NCBI GenBank assembly: GCA_046546355.1
Contig: JBKGXZ010000035.1
Location: 1 to 15,396 of the forward strand
Direction of reading: 5' to 3'
DNA: 15,396 bases
Source of the DNA: CAZBUB01 sp046546355
GTDB taxonomy: Bacteria; Desulfobacterota; Desulfovibrionia; Desulfovibrionales; Desulfothermaceae
This document shows positions 1 through 7,680 of this stretch, one piece after another. The notes under the pieces were generated by a model. It did no database searches, was not told the origin of the DNA, and saw only the letters and a program-made list of their open reading frames with translations. How positions within the stretch are numbered: position 1 is the stretch's first letter; each line of letters opens with the position of its first letter. A program made the position numbers and the translations under genes.

Positions 1-1
1 G

Positions 2-562
2 ATCCTGATCCTGGCCAAGCAGGGACGCCTGGTCCTGGCCCCGGACAATGGGCTGTTTACTCAAGTCATGGACCTGCCAGGGGAAAATCGCTTCTACCTA
101 CCCAAAAATCTTGCCCAAGGGGAAAGTGTCAGCCCAACATTCCACGGCAGAGATGTCTTTGCGCCTTTGGCAGCCAGTCTGGCCCTGGAGAGCTCTTTGC
201 AAGCTCCTGGGGAACCTGTGTCTGCAAGCCAGGTAATGCGCCTGGCTTTAGCCCGGCCCGTGCAGCAGGGCAGGGAAATTTCGAGCCATGTGCAGCATGT
301 GGATCATTTCGGGAATTGTATTCTTACCCTTAATCTGGCCAAGTGGTCAACAAGACTGCTGCATTTGCCAGAGCTCCTTTTAGAGCAGCCCCAACAGGCC
401 CGGCTATTTCCAGCACAAAACTACAGCTCACTGCCCGAGGGCAGGGTGGGGCTGCTGCCTGGAAGTCAGGGGTTTCTGGAATTGGCAGTGAATCAGGCCT
501 CATGCGCAAAGACCCTGGGTCTTTATCCAGGAGAGGAGATTGTCTTTCAGCTGCCGGAATAA
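2..562 (+). CDS. S-adenosylmethionine hydrolase/SAM-hydroxide adenosyltransferase (DUF62), 5' part missing
   Basis: This is the C-terminal part of a DUF62-family enzyme, related to the SAM-dependent chlorinase/fluorinase fold but with the common bacterial activity: hydrolysis of S-adenosylmethionine to adenosine and methionine. The frame is open from the window edge. It shows the family blocks in order: a GRLVLAPDNGLFT stretch at about residues 9-21 of the visible part (PDNG is the hallmark), FHGRDVFAPLAA closing the N-terminal domain, and HVDHFGNCILTL opening the C-terminal barrel. Roughly the first 80-90 residues lie outside the window. The stop codon overlaps the 3' end of the convergent MoeA-like gene by 16 bases, so there is no room for a separate terminator. 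The physiological role of these enzymes is poorly settled. The family assignment is secure; the exact reaction is taken from the family. Confidence 0.88.
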   Translation: MLILAKQGRLVLAPDNGLFTQVMDLPGENRFYLPKNLAQGESVSPTFHGRDVFAPLAASLALESSLQAPGEPVSASQVMRLALARPVQQGREISSHVQHVDHFGNCILTLNLAKWSTRLLHLPELLLEQPQQARLFPAQNYSSLPEGRVGLLPGSQGFLELAVNQASCAKTLGLYPGEEIVFQLPE

Positions 563-2511
563 TGATTTCCTGCCAGACCCTGCCCAGGCTGCATGATCTG
601 GCCTGTAAGTGCTGTCTCGTAGCCGCCCAGGCCCTGGATCTTTTCCTGGAAGCTTGGGCTTTGCAAAAGCTCCAGCACGGTTTGCACTTTTTGCTCCTCC
701 AGAGACTCCTCAGGCAGGACCAGATCGTATCTCTCCCTGGCCAAGGGCACAAAATCCAGGTCCAGGGCCTGGGCTGCGGCTTTTATGCCCAGGCCGCAGT
801 CTGCGGAGCCGGTGAGCACATTCACCGCCACAGCCATATGGGTATATTCCTCCTGCTGATAGCCCTGTATCTGTCTGGGATTTATGCCTTGCTGCCCCAG
901 ATGATGATCCAAGAGTATCCTGGTTCCTGAGCCCCGCTGCCGATTTATAAAGCGTACCTCATCCCTTAACAGGTCCTGCAGGCCCTGGATGCCCTTGGGA
1001 TTGCCCTTGGGCAGGATGAATCCCTGCTGACGGATGGCCAGATTGACTACCTGCAGCTGCCTGTCAGGCAGATATTTTTGCAAAAAAGGGAAGTTGAAAT
1101 CCTGACTCTCCGGGTCAAAGAGGTGCATGCCAGCCATGAGCGCAGAATGTTCTTGCAGGGCGGTGACCCCAGCCATGCTGCCCACATGGGTGGAAGCCAG
1201 CCTGATGGGCTCTGCCAGCCCCATGAGCTCGTTGGCCAACAGATCAAGGATATTGTCGTGGCTGCCCACGCAGACCAGCACCCGGCTTAGCTCCTGTCTG
1301 GACACCAAAAGCTCGGTGTGAAGTTTCTGTCCGGCAGAGACCCCTTCGCAGTCCGAAGGGATTCTGGCCACACCCTGGGCCCGGCATAAGGTGGTGATCA
1401 GGCCCGCCCCCCTGGCCAGGGGAGTGCCCACCAGCTTGCCCTCCACCTCTCCGATGCTAAGCCGCAGGAACTCCTCCTGGCCCAGCTTGGAGGGCATCTT
1501 CCTGGTCAGCTGCACCTCAGCCTGGGGCCTTTGCGGGATGCGCAGCCCCCAGACCTGCTGCAAAAGGGGACGTACTAGCTGTTCAAAGCAGACAACAGCA
1601 CTGACAGGGTAACCCGGGGCACCGACCAGCAGCTTTTTATCAGCCAGGCCCAGCAGGCTGGGTTTGCCGGGCATGGCTGCAATGCCGTGTACCAGGATCT
1701 GGCCTTGGGACTGCATCACCTGCCTGGTGAAGTCCCTGCTGCCTGCAGAGGAGCCTGCTCCGATAACCACTATATCCGCCTGGCTGGAAAGGGCCTCCTG
1801 CAGGGCCAGCTCCAGGGCCTGCCTGTCGTCTGGTACAGGTTTTTGCCTGCTCACGCTGCAGCCCCAGGCACTGGCCAGGCTGCCCAGGACCTGAGAATTG
1901 CTCTCCACCACCTGGCCAGCCCCAGGCTCTGGCTGGTCCTGGAAGTCCAACACCTCGTCTCCGGTAGGGATAAAATGGATATGGGGCCGGGCCAGGACTT
2001 CCAGCTCCCAAATGCCCGCGCTGAGCAGGGCTCCAATATCATAGGGGCTGAGCAGGTGATTCTGGGGCAGGATCAGCTCTGTGGCCACAATATCCTCTCC
2101 TATACGCCGCACATGCTGCCAGGGAAAGGCAGGCCTTTCCAGGGCCACCATTTGTTTGTCCAGCTGCTCCAGCTCCTCGATCATAACCACTGAGTCCATG
2201 CCCTGGGGCAGGGGATCCCCGGTGTTTACCCAGATGAAGTCTGAGTTGAGCTGCAGATTGACCGGGCTTCCTTCCCTGGCCTGGAAGGTGTCCCTGGCCC
2301 GCAGGGCAATGCCGTCCATGGCAGCAGAATGGAAAGTGGGGGAGGAGTATCTGGAATACACTGGCTGCGCCGTGATCCTGCCTGCTGCCTGGGGAGTGGG
2401 GATGGTCTGCGTGGATAGGCTGGGCATTACCTGCTGTAGTGCCTGGCTTACTTTTTGCACAGCCTCCTGTATAGATAAGATATGCAGATAGATGTTCCTG
2501 GAGTCTGACAT
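547..2511 (-). CDS. moeA: MoeA-like molybdopterin biosynthesis protein fused to a PBP-like (LysR substrate-binding-type) domain
   Basis: A 654-residue two-part protein. Residues 1-400 are MoeA, the enzyme that inserts molybdenum or tungsten into adenylylated molybdopterin. Visible signatures are HSAAMDGIAL (61-70), VNTGDPLPQGMDSVV (95-109), PTGDEVLD (182-189), GAGSSAGSRDF (251-261, where most MoeA read GGvSvG), PGKPSLLG (281-288) and GAPGYPVSAVVCF (297-309, with Tyr where E. coli-type MoeA has Asn in LPGNP). Residues 410-620 look like the periplasmic-binding-protein-like domain found attached to MoeA in Desulfovibrio-type bacteria and archaea, with QRGSGTRILLD (525-535) and a late ADCGLGIKAAA block (570-580). 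No signal peptide is present, so the domain is cytoplasmic and presumably binds an oxyanion or molybdate ligand; that role is inference. The gene stands alone, divergent from fliJ across 101 bases. A usual MoeA has about 400 residues, so the extra length is all PBP-like domain. Confidence 0.9.
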   Translation of the reverse strand: MSDSRNIYLHILSIQEAVQKVSQALQQVMPSLSTQTIPTPQAAGRITAQPVYSRYSSPTFHSAAMDGIALRARDTFQAREGSPVNLQLNSDFIWVNTGDPLPQGMDSVVMIEELEQLDKQMVALERPAFPWQHVRRIGEDIVATELILPQNHLLSPYDIGALLSAGIWELEVLARPHIHFIPTGDEVLDFQDQPEPGAGQVVESNSQVLGSLASAWGCSVSRQKPVPDDRQALELALQEALSSQADIVVIGAGSSAGSRDFTRQVMQSQGQILVHGIAAMPGKPSLLGLADKKLLVGAPGYPVSAVVCFEQLVRPLLQQVWGLRIPQRPQAEVQLTRKMPSKLGQEEFLRLSIGEVEGKLVGTPLARGAGLITTLCRAQGVARIPSDCEGVSAGQKLHTELLVSRQELSRVLVCVGSHDNILDLLANELMGLAEPIRLASTHVGSMAGVTALQEHSALMAGMHLFDPESQDFNFPFLQKYLPDRQLQVVNLAIRQQGFILPKGNPKGIQGLQDLLRDEVRFINRQRGSGTRILLDHHLGQQGINPRQIQGYQQEEYTHMAVAVNVLTGSADCGLGIKAAAQALDLDFVPLARERYDLVLPEESLEEQKVQTVLELLQSPSFQEKIQGLGGYETALTGQIMQPGQGLAGNHYSGS

Positions 2512-2612
2512 TGTTGATTCCTTGTTTTTGGTGTATTAACGTGCCAGAATGAAAGTATCTTTGGCATGCAGGTCAAGATGGCTGGAACCAGATCCGAAGT
2601 CAAGTTTTTGTC

Positions 2613-3056
2613 ATGCCGCAGCAATTTTATTTTCCCTTGCAGCAGATCCTGGATTTAAGGCAGATGCAGGAGGATAAGGCCTCCATGCAGCTGGCCAAGG
2701 CAAAGATGCGTCTGGAGGAGAAGTCCAGCCATTTGCGGCAGCTGCGCCAGGAGCTGGAGTCTGCAGAGCAAAGGCAGGCAGAGCAGAAGAGGACCTCTGC
2801 CTGGGAGTTATGGCTGTGGCTGAAGTACAAGGACAGGATGCAACAGGATGTCCAGCTGGCCCAGGCCAAGGTCCAGGAACAGATGCAAAAGGTGCAGGAG
2901 TGCAGGGATGAGTTGGCTTCCAGGAGCCAGGAGCTGAAGAAGATGGAGCGGCTCAAGGACAAACAGGCCCTGGAGCACAAGCAATGGCAGGAACATAAGG
3001 AGCAGAAGGAACTTGATGAAGTGGCTGCACTGCTATATCAAAAACGGAATATTTAA
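2613..3056 (+). CDS. fliJ: Flagellar export protein FliJ
   Basis: A 147-residue, almost wholly alpha-helical coiled-coil protein of the length expected for FliJ. FliJ sits as the central stalk of the flagellar type III export ATPase ring (FliI/FliH) and escorts export chaperones. The N-terminus (FYFPLQQILDLRQMQEDKASMQLAKAK) is the typical FliJ opening, an aromatic stretch followed by L..LL.LR...E..A...LA.A. The rest is heptad-like and rich in Gln, Glu, Lys and Arg, with a WELWLWLKYKDRM hydrophobic patch around residues 63-75. The ribosome site is weak. It heads a tight run with the motE-like gene, truA, panC and panD. No other flagellar export genes are visible; fliI or fliH would be expected elsewhere. 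FliJ proteins are poorly conserved, so the call rests on the N-terminal pattern, the length and the motE-like neighbour. Confidence 0.8.
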   Translation: MPQQFYFPLQQILDLRQMQEDKASMQLAKAKMRLEEKSSHLRQLRQELESAEQRQAEQKRTSAWELWLWLKYKDRMQQDVQLAQAKVQEQMQKVQECRDELASRSQELKKMERLKDKQALEHKQWQEHKEQKELDEVAALLYQKRNI

Positions 3057-3669
3057 GTTGCTGGCAGCTCTTTTGCTGTTGGCGGGCTGTAAGCTGGCCC
3101 TGCTTGCGGCCTGGTCCGTGCAGGAGCTGTGGCTGCAGGCCCCGGACGCTGGACAGCAGGCCAGCCTGGAACAGGAATCTGCCCCAGCTAAGAGCTCCGG
3201 TCTGCAGGACGCAGGGCTTATTCCTGGCAATAAACAGGCCATGGCTGCTGACGGAGAGCAGGAACAGTCCCAGGATTCCGGGGCTGGGAATCTGAGCCAG
3301 GAATGGGACAGGCTGCGTGAAAAGCAGCAGGGGCTGCAGCAAAAGGAAAAGGAGCTTGAAGAGCTGGAGGAGAGGATCGATCAAAAGCTGGCCAGACAAG
3401 AGGAGCTGAAGCAGGAGCTGGAGAGCATCCTTGATGAAGCCCAGAGCGTGCAGGAAGGTAAGATTAAGCACCTGGTGGATGTGTATTCCAACATGGAGCC
3501 TGAGCAGGCGGCTAATGTCCTGGAAACCCTGAATCAGGATATAGCGGTCAAGATCCTGTCCGGGATGCGGGGCAGGACCGCAGGGGAGATTTTGTCCTTT
3601 GTGCAGGCTGATAAGGCTGCCAAGCTCTCTGAGCAGCTGACGGATTTTCAGACTCCATTCGAGGACTAA
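3016..3669 (+). CDS. MotE-like protein with MgtE-N-type domain (flagellar motor assembly chaperone family)
   Basis: A 217-residue membrane-anchored protein. One N-terminal transmembrane segment (about residues 11-34) is followed by a low-complexity periplasmic linker, a coiled coil (about 92-150) and a C-terminal helical domain (about 153-212: KIKHLVDVYSNMEPEQAANVLETL...GEILSFV) that matches the MgtE intracellular N-domain repeat. This layout is that of MotE-type proteins, which act with MotC in flagellar stator assembly in several proteobacteria. The role here is inferred from architecture and from lying directly behind fliJ. I start at the ATG rather than the TTG one codon earlier because AAGGA (3006-3010) lies five bases upstream of it. 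The gene begins 41 bases inside fliJ and its TAA shares a base with the truA ATG (TAATG), so expression is probably translationally coupled on both sides. Confidence 0.8.
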   Translation: MKWLHCYIKNGIFKLLAALLLLAGCKLALLAAWSVQELWLQAPDAGQQASLEQESAPAKSSGLQDAGLIPGNKQAMAADGEQEQSQDSGAGNLSQEWDRLREKQQGLQQKEKELEELEERIDQKLARQEELKQELESILDEAQSVQEGKIKHLVDVYSNMEPEQAANVLETLNQDIAVKILSGMRGRTAGEILSFVQADKAAKLSEQLTDFQTPFED

Positions 3670-4415
3670 TGCCCAGGATAAAGCTGGAGCTGGCGTATAC
3701 AGGAAGTGATTTTCACGGCTGGCAGCTGCAGCCTGAGCAGCGCACAGTGCAGGGCGTGCTGGAACAGGCCCTGCAGAGGATCTGCAATACCAGGATCCGG
3801 GTGCATGGTGCTGGCAGGACAGATGCAGGAGTCCATGCCCTGGGCCAGGTGGCGCATGCGGATCTGCCAGAGGAGAAGGCCCATGTGCCCTGGCAGAAAG
3901 CCCTGAATGCCCTGTTGCCAGATGATGTGGCTGTAATGAGGGCCAGCTGGTGCGGCCCAGACTTCCATGCCAGGTTTGGGGCCCAGGCCAAGGAGTATAC
4001 TTATACCTTGTGGCTGGAGAAAAGTTATGTCCTGCCCCAGAGGCGGCCCTTTGTCTGGAGTGTTGGAGGGCTGGGTCTGCAGGCCATGCAGGATGCAGCC
4101 TGGGCCTTGCAGGGCAGGCGGGATTTCCGGGCTTTCCAGAATGTGGGCACCCGGGTTCGGAGCACGGTCAGGGAGCTGCGGCGCATAGAATTCTGTCAGG
4201 GTTTTTACGCTCAGGAGCTGGTAGTCAGTTTTGTGGCGGATGGATTCTTGAAGCAAATGGCCAGAAACCTGGCTTCCTGCCTAGTGGCAGCAGGCCAGGG
4301 CAAGCTGGATATCAACGGCTTGCGCAGCATCATGGAATCCGGTCAGCGGGAGCTGGCTCCAGCCACTGCCCCGGCCCGGGGACTCTGCTTGCGGAGGATC
4401 TGGTATCCGGAATAA
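3669..4415 (+). CDS. truA: tRNA pseudouridine(38-40) synthase TruA
   Basis: A 248-residue pseudouridine synthase that isomerises uridines 38-40 in the anticodon arm of many tRNAs. The opening LELAYTGSDFHGWQLQP and the catalytic motif GAGRTDAGVHALGQ (nucleophile Asp52) are diagnostic of TruA. KEYTYTLW, DFRAFQN and FVADGFLKQMARNL in the second half are the other family blocks. The length is normal for bacteria. It starts on the stop codon of the motE-like gene (TAATG) and ends 12 bases before panC, so it is the middle of the fliJ-panD run. Nothing in the sequence is unusual. Confidence 0.96.
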   Translation: MPRIKLELAYTGSDFHGWQLQPEQRTVQGVLEQALQRICNTRIRVHGAGRTDAGVHALGQVAHADLPEEKAHVPWQKALNALLPDDVAVMRASWCGPDFHARFGAQAKEYTYTLWLEKSYVLPQRRPFVWSVGGLGLQAMQDAAWALQGRRDFRAFQNVGTRVRSTVRELRRIEFCQGFYAQELVVSFVADGFLKQMARNLASCLVAAGQGKLDINGLRSIMESGQRELAPATAPARGLCLRRIWYPE

Positions 4416-4427
4416 ACGGAGTGGATT

Positions 4428-5276
4428 ATGCAACTGGTAACAGAGCCCCAGGATTTTCAAAGGCTGGCCCTGCAAGCCAGGTGTGCGGGCCGGGTGACCT
4501 CCCTGGTGCCCACCATGGGCTATTACCACGAGGGGCATTTGAGCCTGATGCGCTGGGCCAGGGAAAATTCAGACTTTTTGCTGGTCAGCCTGTTCCTGAA
4601 TCCCGCCCAGTTCGGTCCCGGTGAAGATCTGCAGAGCTATCCCAGGGACTTTGAGCGCGATCAGGAGCTGGCTAGGCAGCAGGGAGCGGATGTGCTCTTT
4701 GCGCCTCAGGCGGAGCAGATGTATCCTGCAGGATTTGATACCTGGGTGGAGGTGCGAGGGCTGGGCAGTTATTTGTGCGGCAAAAGCAGGCCGGGACACT
4801 TCCAGGGCGTGTGTACTGTGGTCTCTAAGCTGTTCAACCTGGCACTACCCAGCTTGGCTGTGTTCGGCCAGAAGGACTGGCAGCAGCTGGCAATCATCAA
4901 GCAGATGGCCAAAGATTTGAGCTTACCGGTGCAGGTGGTGGGCAGGCCTATTGTCAGAGAGCAGGACGGACTGGCCATGAGCTCCAGGAACAGCTATCTG
5001 GACCCAGAGCAGCGCAGGCAGGCTTCAGGGATCTCAGCCGGGCTCAGGCAGGCCCAGGACTGGGTGGCTAAGGGTTGCAGGAGCAGGACAGAGCTTTTGG
5101 CTGGATTGCAGGAATTCTATCAGGAGCAAATACCGGCTGGACAAATAGACTATTTGGAGTTAGTGCATCCGCAGTGGCTCAGCCCGGTAGAGGAGGTTCA
5201 TGGACAGGCCCTGCTGGCAGTGGCTGTCTATTTGGGCCGGGCCAGGCTGATAGACAATATTTTGCTGGAAGGTTGA
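4428..5276 (+). CDS. panC: Pantothenate synthetase (pantoate--beta-alanine ligase)
   Basis: A 282-residue enzyme joining pantoate and beta-alanine with ATP through a pantoyl-adenylate, the last step to vitamin B5 and CoA. The nucleotide-binding motif PTMGYYHEGHLSL (28-40, with His34 and His37) carries Tyr where most homologues have Ala or Leu (PTMGaLHeGH). Other blocks are SLFLNPAQFGPGEDLQSYPR (54-73), RPGHFQGVCTVVSKLFN (121-137), FGQKDWQQL (146-154) and REQDGLAMSSRN (177-188). The start is supported by GGAG seven bases upstream. It is followed after two bases by panD, which makes its beta-alanine, so the two substrate-linked enzymes are produced together. Confidence 0.96.
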   Translation: MQLVTEPQDFQRLALQARCAGRVTSLVPTMGYYHEGHLSLMRWARENSDFLLVSLFLNPAQFGPGEDLQSYPRDFERDQELARQQGADVLFAPQAEQMYPAGFDTWVEVRGLGSYLCGKSRPGHFQGVCTVVSKLFNLALPSLAVFGQKDWQQLAIIKQMAKDLSLPVQVVGRPIVREQDGLAMSSRNSYLDPEQRRQASGISAGLRQAQDWVAKGCRSRTELLAGLQEFYQEQIPAGQIDYLELVHPQWLSPVEEVHGQALLAVAVYLGRARLIDNILLEG

Positions 5277-5278
5277 GT

Positions 5279-5635
5279 ATGGGATGGAGATGCTTTCTGC
5301 TGGCCAAGATCCACGGGGCCAGGATCACCCAGGCCAACGTGGAGTACATGGGCAGCATCGCTATTTGTCCGGACCTCTTGCAGGCAGCTGGGATGTTCCC
5401 CAACGAGCAAGTGGATGTCTACAATCTGGATAACGGGAACCGTCTGACCACGTATGTTATTCAAGGTGAGCCAGGCCAGGTGGGGCTGAACGGCGCAGCT
5501 GCCCTGCAGGGCAAACAGGGCCAGAGGGTGATCATTGCCGCCTACACCTGGTTGGAGTCCAGGGAGATTCAGGAGCACAGGCCCAGAGTGGTCCTGGTGG
5601 ACCAGGACAATACAGTGCAGCACGCTGAGCCGTAA
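5279..5635 (+). CDS. panD: Aspartate 1-decarboxylase (pyruvoyl-dependent)
   Basis: A 118-residue proenzyme that decarboxylates aspartate to beta-alanine, the partner substrate of PanC. The self-cleavage site is visible as EYMGSIAI, giving Gly25-Ser26, where Ser26 becomes the pyruvoyl group. KIHGARITQANVEYMGS around it and NGNRLTTYVIQGEPGQVGLNGAAAL in the second half are the conserved blocks, including the Arg and Tyr of the active site (NRLTTY). A longer in-frame start exists inside panC, but the ATG at 5279 gives the normal length, and GGAAGG in the last panC codons serves as the ribosome site. It closes the plus-strand run and converges on trpS with only eight bases between the stop codons. 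Confidence 0.95.
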   Translation: MGWRCFLLAKIHGARITQANVEYMGSIAICPDLLQAAGMFPNEQVDVYNLDNGNRLTTYVIQGEPGQVGLNGAAALQGKQGQRVIIAAYTWLESREIQEHRPRVVLVDQDNTVQHAEP

Positions 5636-5643
5636 GGGCCCGG

Positions 5644-6636
5644 CTAATACTGCATGTTGAGCAGCTCCCTGATCTGCTGCAGGTTTTTTTCTGCCATGGC
5701 TTTAGCTCGGGCTGTGCCCTGCTCCAGTATGTCCCGCACCTGATCCGGATTCTGATCCAACCTTTGCCTCTCTTTGCTTATAGGCTGCAGGAAATGCTCC
5801 ATTTCTGCTATCAACAGCTTCTTGCAGTCCATGCAGCCCCTTTGGGCCTGGGTACAGCCCAGGCGTATCTCCTCCCTGTCCGCCTCAGGGTTTAGCAGAC
5901 ATAGGTAGGGGTAGAGATTGCACTGCTTTGGATCTCCAGGGTCCTTGAGGCGCATACGGTTGGTGTCAGTGAGCATGGACTTGATCTTCTTGTTGATGCT
6001 GGCCTGATCCTCCCCCAGATAGATGGCATTTTCATAGCTTTTGCTCATTTTTCTGCCGTCCAGGCCTGGCAGTTTGGCTGACTCCGTGAGCATAGCCTTG
6101 GGCTCGGGGAAGAACTCCCCGTACAGGTAGTTGAATCTACGGGCTATCTCCCTGCAGAGCTCCAGATGGGGCAGCTGGTCCTCTCCCACCGGGACCATGC
6201 TGGCCCTGTACATCAAGATATCCGCGGACATGAGCACAGGATAGCCCAGAAAGCCGAAGGTGTTCAGATCCTTGGCGGTCAATTCCTGCTTGATCTCCTT
6301 ATAGGTGGGGTTTCGCTCCAGCCAGCTCAAGGGGGTGATCATAGACAGCAGGAGATTCAGCTCAGCATGTTCTTTGACCCGGGACTGCAGGAAAAAAATG
6401 CTTTTTTCCGGATTCAGGCCCGAGGCCAGCCAGTCCTTGGTCAGCTCCAGGACGAAGTTCCTGATGCCTTGGGGCTGGGAGTATTCGCTGGTTAGAGCGT
6501 GCCAGTCAGCTACAAAGAACAGGCAGTCGTGCTGTTTCTGGAGCTGTATCCAGTTTTGCAGCACACCGAAGTAATGCCCAAGATGCAGAGGGCCTGTGGG
6601 GCGCATGCCTGAGACTATTCTTTGCTTGTCTTGCAT
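5644..6636 (-). CDS. trpS: Tryptophanyl-tRNA synthetase
   Basis: A 330-residue class I aminoacyl-tRNA synthetase of normal bacterial length. SGMRPTGPLHLGHYFG (9-24) holds the HIGH-type signature as HLGH, and GRKMSKS (194-200) is the KMSKS loop. FVADWHALTS (41-50) and GYPVLMSADILMYRASMVPVGEDQLPHLEL (141-170) line the tryptophan pocket in this family. The start is an ATG with AGGA about eight bases upstream. It stands alone on the minus strand behind a 322-base intergenic stretch containing a palindromic repeat. I see no T-box or trp leader upstream, so no specific regulation can be claimed. Confidence 0.97.
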   Translation of the reverse strand: MQDKQRIVSGMRPTGPLHLGHYFGVLQNWIQLQKQHDCLFFVADWHALTSEYSQPQGIRNFVLELTKDWLASGLNPEKSIFFLQSRVKEHAELNLLLSMITPLSWLERNPTYKEIKQELTAKDLNTFGFLGYPVLMSADILMYRASMVPVGEDQLPHLELCREIARRFNYLYGEFFPEPKAMLTESAKLPGLDGRKMSKSYENAIYLGEDQASINKKIKSMLTDTNRMRLKDPGDPKQCNLYPYLCLLNPEADREEIRLGCTQAQRGCMDCKKLLIAEMEHFLQPISKERQRLDQNPDQVRDILEQGTARAKAMAEKNLQQIRELLNMQY

Positions 6637-6782
6637 ATCCTTATTCCTGCTGCTTTTTGCGATCCGGGTTTAGTGTTTTCTAAGCTTTTTAGACCCTGCA
6701 GCCTCGAACGCTAGTTGTCAGCGCCACCTCTTGGCCGCAGATCGCCAGTTTGATCGAGAAAGAAACGCTATAGCCTATTTAT

Positions 6783-6903
6783 GGAGATTGCTTCGCTCCG
6801 CTCGCAATGACGGGCTAAAGATATAGCTGGTAGCTTGGAGCACACACGTCATTGCGAGGCCTGTCCTGAGCGAAGCGAAGGAACTTTCGAGGAAGCAATC
6901 TCT
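6783..6903. repeat. Imperfect palindromic intergenic repeat (MITE/REP-like)
   Basis: Two arms face each other. The left arm (6784-6812) begins GAGATTGCTTC and ends CTCGCAATGACG. The right arm holds the exact complements CGTCATTGCGAG (6847-6858) and GAAGCAATCTC (6892-6902), separated by an insertion of about 33 bases that repeats the GAGCGAAGCGAAGG theme. The GTCATTGCGAG...GAAGCAATCTC pattern is one I know as a widely scattered palindromic repeat in many bacterial genomes. It lies between the M50 protease gene and trpS. The rest of this 322-base gap (6637-6782, 6904-6958) holds nothing I can name. Confidence 0.75.
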
Positions 6904-6958
6904 ACAGGTTGTGATCTTGTTTCATGCGAGGCTTTTGCTTTTATGGCTCAGGTGTTTT

Positions 6959-7621
6959 TTACATAGGCAGCAGCCAGGAGGCCAGGGTGTAGATAACCGG
7001 CAGCACTACCTTCTGGACTGCCCCGGTCAATATCAGCAGTATGAGAATGATAAACCCGTACTTGCTGATCTGCATGTAGCTCTGGGCCAGCTGCGGGGGC
7101 AGGATCCCGGCCAGGATGTTGCTGCCGTCCAGAGGGGGCACGGGCAGCAGGTTGAACACCCCCAGACCGATATTGACCAGGACTCCGGCCTGGGCCATAT
7201 ACAGCACAGGCTGCAGCAGGCCAGAGGCAGAGGAGCTGCCTGAATTGGTCCCAACAAACCAGACCAGGCTGTGGAAAAGGAGAGAGAAGAGCACAGCCAG
7301 GATGAAGTTCGCTGCAGGCCCGGCCACAGAGACTAGAATCATGCCCTGCCTGGGGTTCAGGAAGTAGTTGGGGTTTACAGGCACTGGCTTGGCCCAGCCC
7401 ACCTTGACCAGGAACAGGGCTATGGTGCCTATAGGATCCAGGTGCTTGATGGGATTCAGCGTCAAGCGGCCGGCATTCTTGGCTGTAGGGTCGCCCAGGA
7501 TATAGGCCACGTAACCGTGGGCCACCTCATGGAAAGTGATGGCCATCAGTACCGGCACTGCCAGGATTGCCAGCTGCTGGAGAAAGCTTGCGGGGTCGAA
7601 CATGGAAGTTAGGGCTATCAT
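6959..7621 (-). CDS. Site-2-protease-type M50 zinc metallopeptidase
   Basis: A 220-residue, mostly hydrophobic membrane protease of the M50 (SREBP site-2 protease-like) family, minimal version without CBS or PDZ domains. Zinc ligands are visible: HEVAH at 31-35 (HExxH) inside a membrane helix, and NLLPVPPLDGSN (157-168), whose Asp165 is the third ligand. GRLTLNPIKHLDPIGT (51-66) and the SVAGPAANF block (98-106) are other typical parts. About five or six membrane segments can be drawn. The substrate is unknown; family members cut membrane-bound regulators or simply remain uncharacterised. It is divergent from gpmA with 59 bases between the starts. The first ATG is preceded by AGGG at a fair distance, but the Met at residue 7 is also possible. 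Confidence 0.92.
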   Translation of the reverse strand: MIALTSMFDPASFLQQLAILAVPVLMAITFHEVAHGYVAYILGDPTAKNAGRLTLNPIKHLDPIGTIALFLVKVGWAKPVPVNPNYFLNPRQGMILVSVAGPAANFILAVLFSLLFHSLVWFVGTNSGSSSASGLLQPVLYMAQAGVLVNIGLGVFNLLPVPPLDGSNILAGILPPQLAQSYMQISKYGFIILILLILTGAVQKVVLPVIYTLASWLLPM

Positions 7622-7680
7622 TATATTCGCCCTGGGGCAAGGAAAATCTATCCAGGTTCAAAATGCATTGAGGGAAGCTT

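Noticed and set aside
2512..2612. Sigma-54 promoter in front of fliJ (TTGGCATGCAGG)
   Set aside because: GG is present, but no GC lies at the required distance of ten bases.
3950..4624. Long plus-strand ORF across truA and panC
   Set aside because: It is the shadow of two clearly identified genes in other frames, with Gly/Ser/Pro-rich composition typical of such shadows.
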